From Balanoglossus misakiensis (taxonomy: Eukaryota; Hemichordata): a stretch of DNA of 64,000 nucleotides. Shown here piece after piece: positions 54,319 through 63,953 of the stretch; position 1 is the first letter of the stretch, and each line of letters opens with the position of its first letter. A program made the translations under genes and the position numbers. The DNA lies in NCBI GenBank assembly GCA_040954595.2, contig JBECUI020000047.1, positions 1 through 64,000 on the forward strand, read 5' to 3'. The notes below the pieces were generated by a model. It saw nothing but the letters and a program-made list of their open reading frames with translations. It was not told the DNA's origin and searched no databases.

Positions 54319-56353
54319 GTGAAATCAGTGGTGCTTTTTGTTGCTCTGTTTAGTGTTTCTTGTGACAGTACCGGCACCAGCAGTGTGCTGAGTCCCCCGA
54401 TTAGCAACCTCGCCGTTCGATTTGTTGCGGAGGACAGTATCCATATAACATGGAGCCCTCCCACACTCGCACCTGATATATATAATATCATCCTTAAGGC
54501 CAATGACGCCACAATAAGCGAAAAGAACATACTTGCTGACGATCCAGCTATTATTTCCACCGAATCCGGTCTGTCATACACTCTTACCACGGATATTCTT
54601 GATCCAGCTACTACCTACTCCATAGAAGTCCGGACAATGCTTGGCAGTACCTACTCGATCGTCGTATCCTCACTTCCGCTAAAAACTGGTATCACGGATT
54701 CTGCCGTATCAAACATAGAAGTAACGGAAACTCAACCTGATAGCATTACTCTCTAATGGCAGCAGGCAGATCCTGTAGAACGTTCAGCCCACTCCTATAT
54801 CATTCGTCTCACCGATGAATCAGGACAAAAACTCACACAAAACATACTTGCTGCAGACCTCACTCCCGATGCATCAGGTCTTATTCGTTATACCTTACTA
54901 AATCTTGACCCTGGGAAATCCTATCGGGTGGAAATTATTACCCAGTTAGACGAAGCAGGAAACGACCTCAGTACGCCAATAGAACCAGCTATCCCGGTAG
55001 CAACAGCGCCGCCATCATCAGTAAATGTTGGCACTGCTGCGCCGATTGCATCAGTCAGCACAAGGACAATCATGCTGAGATGGGATGCAGTATCACCCGG
55101 CAAAACCGACCAGGGGTATGCCCTTCCTACTCGCTACTCTGTCTACATATCGTTAGTAGATGGAACTGTCTCGGATATTGCAGTGCAAGAGAATCTTGTG
55201 CACAGGCTGCCAACTTCTGCCCTAGGCACATATGAAGTGCAGATAACGCAATTAAAAGACGGAATGTTGTTGGCACCTCCAACAACATATTTCATTGTTA
55301 TACAATCTGAAGCAGTAGATGGAGGAATCACTAGTAGTACGAGTTACACAAGCACAACAGCAATAACTACCGACCCGGAAGCAAGTAGAGCACCCGGATC
55401 AGTTGATCCTTTGACCATAGTCAAAGATGAAACCGAAAAAACTATCAAGACTCTGACACTAAGCTGGGCGGCAGAAGAAGTAGGATTAGATGCGGAAGGA
55501 AACATTGTACCAACCCTCTATGTCATTCGTTACCTTCCCAGCACACACACCGAGCGAAGAAGACTGGAACAATGCACCAACAGTAGAAACGGAAGACACA
55601 CACTATACCCTGACCAATCTGGAAGGTGCAGAGCAATATCAGATACGCATCCAGTCTGAAAATACCGTAGATAGAACATCAACCTCCATATGGACGGAAT
55701 CAAAAGAGTTTTCAAGTAACGGTGTTACTGGAATAGAGGATAATAAGATAAGCAATAGTTTTCAGCGAATACGATTGGCAGATACGACAGAAGAAATAGC
55801 CGCACGATTGAAGTCTATTGATCAGTGGGGCACAGCAAGCTGGGTTAGCATGGAGTCGGCATTGTTTAAGGCAAGCAGCATGACTATGGCTGCAACCGAC
55901 ATTCCTGATCTCTCAGGAGTAGAAAATATGAGTAAGATGTTCAGAGATGCATCCTCATTCAATGGAGATATCAGCAACTGGAACACTGCCAATGTAACCA
56001 ATATGCTTGTAATGTTCAATGGGGCAAGTGCATTCAATCAGGACTTGAGTGGCTGGGTTGTCTCCCAGGTAACCACTATGATAGGAATGTTCAGTAGGGC
56101 AGACAACTTCAAACAGGATTTCGGACCATGGTATATTACATTGCCGCAGACGACCATCTTGGTAGACACTCCACTGACCATTGCAGCACAGAACGACTCC
56201 CTTGCAGGACAGCTGGGAAATCCACAGTACAGTCTTCCGACCGATGCTACAACTGACAACGGTGAGTATACCATAAGCAGACAAACAACAAGCGCCGATT
56301 TTAGCACGCCACAGGAACCAATTGTGCAGTTTACTATAACGGTAGAACAGTAA
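54319..56353 (+). pseudogene. Collapsed FN3/BspA-like lipoprotein relative
   Basis: The signal peptide region KSVVLFVALFSVSC is clear. The start is uncertain: GTG 54319 is in frame, GTG 54229 would lie in an AT-rich promoter-like stretch, and ATG 54290 is out of frame by one base. FN3-like modules follow. At 54754-54756 an in-frame TAA interrupts ITL-stop-WQQ, where FN3 modules read ITLSW, so TCA to TAA is likely. The frame then shifts in a CACACACA run near 55545. After the last FN3 (NGVTG) the gene jumps straight to NSFQRIRL, so the Big_2, Ig and most of the PKD-like modules are deleted. Only about four DUF285 repeats remain (55925-56120), and the tail also has an internal deletion. TAA 56351-56353. 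Confidence 0.8.
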
Positions 56354-56363
56354 AAATTCCCAG

Positions 56364-56398
56364 AAAACAGCGGGGCTTTAGTGCTCTGCTGTTTTTTG
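56364..56398 (+). terminator. Terminator after the collapsed gene
   Basis: AAAACAGCGG / CTGCTGTTTT with one mismatch, then T residues; same hairpin family. Confidence 0.8.
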
Positions 56399-56522
56399 AC
56401 TATAGTTTTGCCCCCTCCACAGCCCCCCATTGTGGTATCAATAACCCCTGCGCAATCTATCTGATTTGATTGAAATTTTGCCCTTTGAGCATTATACTCC
56501 CCTTAACTCATTGGAGGTCATT

Positions 56523-59100
56523 ATGCGTTCAATTTTTATTGCAACAACTTTTCTTCTTGTTGTATTTGCCTTGTTATTTTCTTGTGATGGCACGGCCGCT
56601 CCACAGGAAGAGGCACCACCAGCCATTGATGTCCAGACAATCGCCAAGGATGAAACCGAGAAAGAAATCGGTTCTCTGAAGCTCACCTGGGTTGCTGTCC
56701 AAGGAAAGAATGCCGAGGGAAACTTGGTTGATAGTACCTACTTGGTAGAGTATCGCCTTTCTACAGAGAGCAATTGGACAAAGTTGGAAGCCGTAGATCA
56801 GCCCACCCTTACACTCACTGGCTTGGAGGCAGGAATGGAGTATTCTATTCGCATACAAGCCATCAGCACCTTTGACGCCAACATGGTCAGTGACTGGACA
56901 GAAGCAGGACAATTTGCTGCAAATGGAATTAGGCCCTTAGAAATCCATGATACTAGTGGAGCCATCAGCGAACTGACTCTTGCAATCGGAGAGACCCGGA
57001 CGCTGAGTGTCCCAGAAAGCTTCTGGGTCAACGTAGAGGATACCTCAGTAAGCTGGGTAAGTAGTGATAACACCACTGTAGAAGTAACAGATGGCATGGT
57101 TGAGGCAATAACAGAGGGAAGTGCCACAATAACGGCAACATCAGGAGCAGACCCGACCAATGCGGCATCGATAACGGTGAATGTTCCAAGTTTAAGCAAT
57201 GTGGTTCTGTATGATGAGGATAGCCTTACTATTCCCTATGGAGAAAGCGATCCCTTATCCTCACACCGAGTGATCTACTCTTACCAGGATTGTCTTTAAC
57301 CTACACAAGTTCGGGCACTGTAGCGGGCATTACCGTGGGAACCGATGGAACCATAACTATTGATAACACAACACAAGTAGGCACGTATACCCTGGACATA
57401 ACAGCAAGTGCGGATGGCTACACGAATACGGCAAGCCATCAGATAGCCATAACGATCAGTCAGAGGGCAACAGAAGAGTATATGGTCTATGCAGAAGGAG
57501 AATTTACCAGGGGAGAGGCATATGCACCAGCTACAGCTGCCCCACAGGGAGCTGGAGTGAGTTATGCCATGAATCCAACTCCGACTGGATGGAGCATTGA
57601 CGCAACAAGTGGGACCATCTCTATCGCTTCAGATGCACCAGCTGGGGTAGAACAAACGGTTACTGTAACGGCAAGTCCAAGCAATCCTAACTATGCCGCT
57701 GGCAGTGTTGAGTTGACTAAGTCTGTTGCCGCCCCGCCGTCCTTTATAACACGATGGGAAACAACAGAAGCCAATCAAAGCGTGGAGATTCCCGTGGGAA
57801 GCAGTACAGCAAGCTATGATATATCCTGGGGCGATGGAACGGAAGACACACTCTCTGGTATAGCACGCCATACCTATGCAGAAGCAGGAGAATACACAGT
57901 TACAATAAGTAATAGTTTCCAGCAGATACGGCTGCTAGATACAACAGAAGAAATAGCCGCACGATTGAAGTCTATTGATCAGTGGGGCACAGCACAATGG
58001 ATTAGTATGGAGGGGGCATTTGCTAATGCCATCAACATGACGATGGCAGCAACCGACGTTCCTGATCTCTCAAGAGTAGCCAATATGGGTTTCATGTTTA
58101 CCTCCTACATTGGGGCAAGTGCCTTCAATGAAGATCTCAACAATTGGGATACGTCAAATGTGACCAATATGGCTAACATGTTCTATGGGGCAAATGCCTT
58201 CAATGGAGATATCAGTAGCTGGAACACAGAAAAAGTAATCAATATGGCTTTGATGTTCTATGGGGCAAGTGTCTTCAATGGAGATATCAGCAACTGGAAA
58301 ACATCAAATGTAACAGTTATGAGTTCCATGTTTGGTTTTGCACGTAGTTTCAATCAAGACTTGAGTCGCTGGGACACCGCCAAGGTAACGGATATGCGTG
58401 GGATGTTCCAGAGCGCAACCGCCTTCAATGGAGATATCAGTCGCTGGAACACCGACGAGGTAACCCGTATGGATGAAATGTTCTATGGGGCAAGTGTCTT
58501 CAATGGAGATATCAGTAGCTGGAACACAGAAAAAGTAACCAATATGAGTAACATGTTCAGTGGGGCAACCTCATTCAATGGAGATATCAGCAACTGGAAC
58601 ACAGAAAAAGCAACCAATATGCGTAGGATGTTCTATGGGGCAAATGCCTTCAATGGAGATATCAGCAACTGGAACACAGAAAAAGTAACCGATATGAGTC
58701 TTATGTTCAATGGGGCAGGAGCATTCAATCAGGACTTGAGTGGCTGGGTTGTCTCCCAGGTAACCAATATGTTTGTAATGTTCAATGGGGCAGACAACTT
58801 TAAACAGGATCTCGGACCATGGTATATTACCTTACCGCCGACCACCATCTCGGTAGACACGCAATTAACCATTGCAGCACAGAATAGCATCCTTGCAGGA
58901 CAGCTGGGAAATCCGCAGTATAGTCTGCCGACCGATGCCACGACCGACAACGATAAGTTCAGCATTAGCAACGGAACAACCTTGAATGTCAATAATGGTA
59001 CTGATCCCGGCGACTATACCATAAGCATACAAACAACAAGTGCCGATTTAGCACGCCACAGGAGCCAATTGTGCGGTTTGCTATAACGGTAGTACCGTAA
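56523..59100 (+). CDS. Copy H: BspA-like lipoprotein with family-1-style start, no CTCA tract, two frameshifts
   Basis: ATG 56523 follows TTGGAGG. Signal peptide [21 protein letters not shown] joins a family-1-like MRS start to the family-2 hydrophobic core, and the CTCA tract is absent, so it cannot switch by that mechanism. The spacer upstream is cut short: the terminator region runs directly into the RBS with no GLUG remnant, C-rich repeat or TTGACA promoter. Body: FN3-like (EKEIG variant), Big_2-like, Ig segments, VAAPPSFITRW linker, PKD-like [16 protein letters not shown], ten DUF285 repeats with many SSWNTEKVTNM units, and tail. A C is missing at 57252-57254 and a T near 59047, shifting the frame twice. 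TAA 59098-59100. Confidence 0.87.
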
Positions 59101-59110
59101 AGATTCCCAG

Positions 59111-59145
59111 AAAACAGCGGGGCTTTAGTGCTCCGCTGTTTTTTG
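59111..59145 (+). terminator. Terminator of copy H
   Basis: AAAACAGCGG (59111-59120) / CCGCTGTTTT (59132-59141), then TT. Confidence 0.85.
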
Positions 59146-59496
59146 ACTATAGTTTTACCCCCTCCACAGCCAGCCCCCCCACTGTGGTATCAATAACTCC
59201 TGCGCAATCTATCTGATTTGATAGAAACTTTGCCCTTTGAGCATTATCTTTTTAAGGCTCTTGGGCTGATAGGGGACTCTGTCTCGGGTTACAAAGATGT
59301 GGGGTAGTGTCAAGAATTTTGCGCACTTTCAAATCTCCAATGTTGAAAGAGCCTAACGTACATCTTGCCTTATCGCTTCAAGTAAGTCCATATTCAAATA
59401 CTTTTCTGTACTCCATTTTGTTCCCATGATGTACCTGAGCCTGGCAGCTGATAGCATAAGGGCCGAATCCCCATCGGGGAAATGTTCTGCTAGTAT

Positions 59497-59541
59497 GGTT
59501 CTTCGAACCAGGGTTCTTCGAACCAGGGTTCTTCGAACCAG
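59497..59541 (+). repeat. Three tandem 15-bp units inside the transposase remnant
   Basis: GGTTCTTCGAACCAG occurs three times head to tail (59497, 59512, 59527), encoding RRTLV repeats on the minus strand where the family reads RRRTRVVG. Confidence 0.9.
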
Positions 59542-59911
59542 GGTTCTGCGTTTGATTTCTTTCATGATTCTTTCAAGAGGATTATTAGTCCTGATCCGAA
59601 TCCAATGTTCCTGAGGGAAATACCTATGCTCAAGAGTTTCGTGGATATAGTTTTTCACCATGTTAGCAGCCTTGGAAGTTCCATATTGCGGAGTTTCGCT
59701 TCAATCAGTTGAGCCTTCTCAAGAGCAGCATCACGATCTTCTTGCGCATAAGAATTGCCTTCTCAGCATTGCTGCAACTTCACGGACCTTCTCACGGGGA
59801 ACCACCTGAGAATACATTCCGGTAATAGTGAACAACGCATCGTTGCCATCGTGCTTTAGGGAAAAACTTTTCGATGGATTCAGGCCAATCCGATGCATTT
59901 GTCGCTGCCGA

Positions 59912-59941
59912 AGTAGGGACAGGTCGCGACCTGTCCCTACT
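59912..59941. repeat. 30-bp perfect palindrome replacing the transposase core
   Basis: The half-site AGTAGGGACAGGTCG is followed by its exact reverse complement with no loop. A 13-bp piece of its edge, GCCGAAGTAGGGA, occurs at 59907-59919 and again at a second deletion scar, 60160-60172. Confidence 0.9.
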
Positions 59942-60482
59942 CCTTGATGAGTTGATTCCGCCAAGTATTGATTCTCTACTAAGAGATCCTGGTTCAAATT
60001 GCTCATTGTCCCAGGGCTTTATCTTGGTTCCCCAAAGGGCCTCGGTAATATCTTTAACTCGGCGCACTGAAACACCAGCTAAATACATTTCAACTAAGGC
60101 TTCTTCAACGGATGTTTCCTGGCGTTTATAACGCTCAATAATTGCTGTTTCGAATGGAAGCCGAAGTAGGGATATCCAACTTCCTGGTGTAATGTCCGGC
60201 ACGAGTATCTTTTCGTGCATCCGTAGGTTCGTATTTTTCAGCCTGAAGTAAAGGATCTGCCTCCGCATTGAGCATGGCATTCAAGGTTTCCTCATACGGT
60301 TTCTTTAACCATTTGGCTGCTCTGTAGGAGATCTTCATCGATCTGTATGATCTCTCCCCGTGGGGTCTCTGACTTCATTTTGTCCTCCGTGTGAATGGTT
60401 TTACATTCGATTCCATTTCAACATTGGAGGACATTTTTTTTCAATGCCTTTTTAGAATGTGCGCAATTTTTTAAACACTACC

Positions 60483-60675
60483 CTCCTGGCACCCCCCCCC
60501 ACTCCTGGCAGCCTCCAAGGCCCCCACTCCTGGCAGCCCCCAAGGCCCCCCACTCCTGGCAGCCCCCCCCCAGGCCCCCTCTCCCGGCAGCCCCCCACTC
60601 CTGGCGGGCCCTGGGAGGCTTCCTGAAAAAGATCAATATGTCCCACCTCATCCCACAGACCGGATCACCCCACTC
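60483..60675 (+). repeat. C-rich minisatellite before cassette I (5' end removed by the IS)
   Basis: CACTCCTGGCAGCC(C)CC units directly abut the IS end, then GAAAAAGATCAATATGTCCC. The poly-C start and the GLUG remnant present in other spacers are missing here. Confidence 0.85.
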
Positions 60676-60799
60676 CAAACCAATAAAACAGAAAATAATC
60701 TTAAAAAACTTGGTTATTCCTCTAAAACGTAATAAGCTTTTATACCGTAGTGTCCTTATAGCTTCTTAATCAAAAAGTCTTCTGCTTATAAGAAAAGAC

Positions 60800-60857
60800 T
60801 TGACAAAAAGTGTCACTACGAATAGGATAGACCAAACAAAACCAAATTTTTAAGGAG
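60800..60857 (+). promoter_or_regulatory. Promoter and RBS of cassette I
   Basis: TTGACA (60800-60805), 17-nt spacer, TAGGAT (60823-60828), AAGGAG (60852-60857), ATG 60867. Confidence 0.8.
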
Positions 60858-60866
60858 ATCCAGCAT

Positions 60867-63499
60867 ATGAATTCATTTATCAACTCACTCACTCACTCAC
60901 TCACTCACTCACTCACTCACTCACTCACGCGTTAGGACATCATAGGAATACCCTAGGGAATACCCTAGGGAATACCCTAGCTAAAGCTAAAAAACCTCTT
61001 CTTTTTCCCCTTGCCTTTCTTCTTGTTGTATTTGCCTTGTTATTTTCTTGTGATGGTTCTGGTACCACGACCGCTCCACAGGAAGAGGCACCACCAGCCA
61101 TTGATGTCCAGACAATCGCCAAGGATGAAACCGAGCAAGGACTCGGTTCTCTGAAGCTCACCTGGGTTGCTGTCCAGGGAAAGAATGCCGAGGGAAACTT
61201 GATTGATAGTACCTACTTGGTAGAGTATCGCCTTTCTACAGAGAGCAATTGGACAAAGTTGGAAGCCGTAGCTCAGCCCACCATTACACTCACTGGCTTG
61301 GAGGCAGGAAGGGAGTATTCTATTCGCATACAAGCCATCAGCACCTTTGATGCCAGCATGGTCAGTGACTGGACAGAAGCAGGGCCCTTTACTGTGAATG
61401 GAATTCGGCCCTTAGAAATCCATGATACTAGTGGAGCCATCAGCGAACTGACTCTTGCAATCGGAGAGACCCGGACGCTGAGTGTCCCGGGAAGCCTCTG
61501 GGTCAACGTAGAGGATACCTCAGTAAGCTGGATAAGTAGTGATAACACCATTGTAGAAGTAACAGATGGCATGGTTGAGGCAATAACAGAGGGAAGTGCC
61601 ACAATAACGGCAACATCAGGAGCAGACCCGACCAATGCGGCATCGATAACGGTGAATGTTCCAAGTTTAAGCAATGTGGTTCTGTATGATGAGGATAGCC
61701 TTACTATTCCCTATGGAGAAAGCGGTTCGCTTCTTCCTGCACCGAGTCATCTACCATCAGCAGGATTGTCGTTAACCTACACAAGTTCGGGCACTGTCTC
61801 GGGCCTTACCGTGGGAACCGATGGAACCATAACTATTGATAACACGACCCCAGCAGGAACCTATACCCTGGACATAACAGCAAGTGCGGATGGCTACACG
61901 AGTACGGCAAGGCATGAGATAGCCATAACGGTCAGTCAGAAGGCAACAGAAGAGTATCTGGTCTATGCGGAAGGAGATTTTACCAGAGGAGTAAGCTATG
62001 CACCAGCTACAGCTGCCCCACAGGGAGCTGGATTGGGTTATGCCATGAATCCAACTCCGACTGGATGGAGCATTGACGCAACAAGTGGGACCATCTCTAT
62101 AGCTTCAGATGCACCAGCTGGGGTAGAACAAACGGTTACTGTAACGGCAAGTCCAATCAATACTAACTATGCCGCTGGCAGTGTTGAGTTGACTAAGTCT
62201 GTTGTCGTCTCGACGTCCTTTATAACACGATGGGAAACAACAGCAGCCAATCAAAGCGTGGAGATTCCCGTGGGAAGCAGTACAGCAAGCTATGATATAG
62301 ACTGGGGCGATGGAACGGTAGAAACACTTTCTGCCACAGCAAGTCATGTCTATGCAGAAGCAGGAGAATACACAGTTGCAATAAGTAATAGTTTCCAGCA
62401 GATACGATTGCTAGATACAACAGAAGAAATAGCAGCACGCCTTAAGTCTATTGATCAGTGGGGCACGGCAAGCTGGGTTAGCATGGAGTCGGCATTTGCC
62501 AATGCCAGCAACATGACGATGGCAGCAACCGACGTTCCTGATCTCTCAGGAGTAGCCGATATGAGTGCCATGTTTGCCTCGTACAGTGGGGCAAGTGCCT
62601 TCAATGGAGATATCGATAGCTGGGACACGTCAAATGTAACTAATATGACTGACATGTTCTATGGGGCAGTTAACTTTAATCGGGACTTAAACAACTGGGA
62701 GACCTCCAAAGTAACGACTATGGTTCGCATGTTCTCTGGGGCAGCTAACTTTAATCGGGACTTAAACAACTGGGACACCTCCAAAGTAACGACTATGGGT
62801 CGCATGTTTTTCGGCGCAACCGCCTTCAATGGAGATATCAGTGGCTGGGACACGTCAAATGTAACCAATATGGGAGGTATGTTCCGGCGTGCAGGCTCCT
62901 TCAATGCAGATATCAGTAACTGGAAGGTTGGCGCGGTAACAGATATGGGAGGGATGTTCGAATTGGCAGTTGCTTTTAATAGGGATATCGGTGACTGGGA
63001 TACGTCAAGTGTAACAGATATGAGAGAGATGTTCTTTTCCGCAGCTGCTTTTAATTGGGATATCGGTCGTTGGGTTACGTCAAATGTAACCGATATGGGA
63101 AATATGTTCCACAGGGCAAGTGCCTTTAATGCAGATATCAGTAACTGGAACATCACCAAGGTAACCAATATGACTGACATGTTCGTTTATGCAACGAGAT
63201 TCGCTCAAAACCTCGGCCCATGGTATATTACCTTACCGCAGACCACCATCTCGGTAGCCACGCCATTAACCATTGCAGCACAGAATAGCTTCCTTGCAGG
63301 ACAGCTGGAAAATCCACAGTACAGTCTGCCGACCGATGCCACGACCGACAACGATAAGTTCAGCATTACCAACGGAACAACCTTGAATGTCAATAATGGT
63401 ACTGATCCCGGCGACTATACCATAAGCATACAAACAACAAGTGCCGATTTTAGCACACCACAGAGTCCGATTGTGCAGTTTATGATAACGGTACAGTAG
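60867..63499 (+). CDS. Cassette I: phase-variable BspA-like lipoprotein, body intact, OFF
   Basis: ATG 60867, (CTCA)11, remainder 2, OFF. Between the tract and the signal peptide the 12-bp unit GGAATACCCTAG is present three times (once in most cassettes). This keeps the frame and would add NTLG repeats. The body is open from 61037 (820 codons): LFSC signal, FN3-like (EQGLGS, AQPTITLTG variant), Big_2-like, SGSLLPAPSHLPSAG Ig segment, VVVSTSFITRW linker, TVETLSATASHVYAEAG PKD segment, an IDQWGTASWVSMESAF linker shared with the collapsed gene at 54319, nine DUF285 repeats (about 62560-63210) and the family tail. Adding one CTCA, or losing two, would open it. Confidence 0.92.
60884..60927 (+). 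repeat. (CTCA)11 coding microsatellite, cassette I
   Basis: Eleven perfect units; remainder 2, OFF. Confidence 0.95.
60942..60977 (+). repeat. Three copies of a 12-bp in-frame unit, cassette I
   Basis: GGAATACCCTAG repeated three times; cassette G has two copies (one variant, GGGATACCCTAG) and the others one. The length is a multiple of three, so it changes the leader peptide without switching the gene. Confidence 0.88.
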
Positions 63500-63510
63500 C
63501 CATTTCCGAA

Positions 63511-63544
63511 CAACAGCGGTGCCTTAGAGTTCCGCTGTTGTTTT
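63511..63544 (+). terminator. Terminator of cassette I
   Basis: CAACAGCGG (63511-63519) / CCGCTGTTG (63532-63540), then TTTT. Confidence 0.85.
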
Positions 63545-63644
63545 GACTATAGTTTTACCCCCTCCACAGCCCCCCCATTGTGGTATCAATAACTCCTGCG
63601 TAATCTATCTGATTTGATTGAAACTTTCCCTTTGGCATTATCTT

Positions 63645-63950
63645 TTTAAGGCTCTTGGGCTGATAGGGGACTCTGCCTCGGGTTACCAAGATGTGGCCGC
63701 TCTGCTTGCCTATAGCCAAAGCAGCCAAACGGACAGCTATACCACCGGGATTGTCTCTGGGGGGTAGTTTACAAGGTACCATAACCAACAGCTACCGCTA
63801 CGACAAGCAGATCATCCCCTGACAACTTCACCCCCAAGACCTCTGGCAGCGCCGTAGTTCTGAAGCAACTCACCCCCAACCCGGTACACCTCCACCGAAA
63901 CTGGCAATCCAGGCTGGACCGCCGATAACTGGATCATCGCTGGCCCGGTA
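63645..63950 (+). pseudogene. GLUG-protein C-terminus remnant (spacer after cassette I)
   Basis: Same fossil module as at 2428, ending TGNPGWT / NWIIAG. Confidence 0.55.
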
Positions 63951-63953
63951 AAC

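Larger units (their letters stand above)
59353..60378 (-). pseudogene. IS256-family (Mutator type) transposase, degenerate
   Basis: Start ATG at 60378-60376 with GGAGG just upstream on the minus strand. Recognisable parts in order: IIQIDEDLL; EETLNAMLNAEAD; EKYEPTDARKDTRAGHYTRKLD; LPFETAIIERYKRQETSVEE; VSVRRVKDITEALWG; SIEKFFPKARWQRCVVHYYRNVFS; HWIRIRTNNPLERIMKEIKRR; FPDGDSALMLSAARLRYI. The region holding the first catalytic Asp residues is missing, replaced by a 30-bp palindrome at 59912-59941. Another stretch after KLD is lost. Frames shift several times (for example near 60293, 59900 and 59820), and a 15-bp triplicate adds RRTLV repeats. It is not functional. Confidence 0.88.
59303..60482 (-). 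mobile_element. IS256-family insertion sequence, internally deleted
   Basis: About 1180 bp bounded by imperfect inverted repeats: GGTAGTGTCAAGAATTTTGC at 59303 and, on the other strand from 60482, GGTAGTGTTTAAAAAATTGC. The left flank is a GLUG spacer cut at GATGTGG; the right flank is the middle of the C-rich minisatellite. No target-site duplication is seen, and about 300 bp of spacer are missing, so it is associated with a deletion. The fragment at 3847-3960 comes from the same kind of element. Confidence 0.88.

Noticed and set aside
33268-63499. Diversity-generating retroelement (template/variable repeat system)
   Set aside because: No reverse transcriptase, and differences between copies are block swaps and indels rather than adenine-specific substitutions.
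33268-63499. vls- or pilS-like set of silent, promoterless donor cassettes with one expression site
   Set aside because: Nearly every cassette has its own promoter, RBS, start and terminator, so they are independent genes; silencing here is by reading frame, although gene conversion also occurs.
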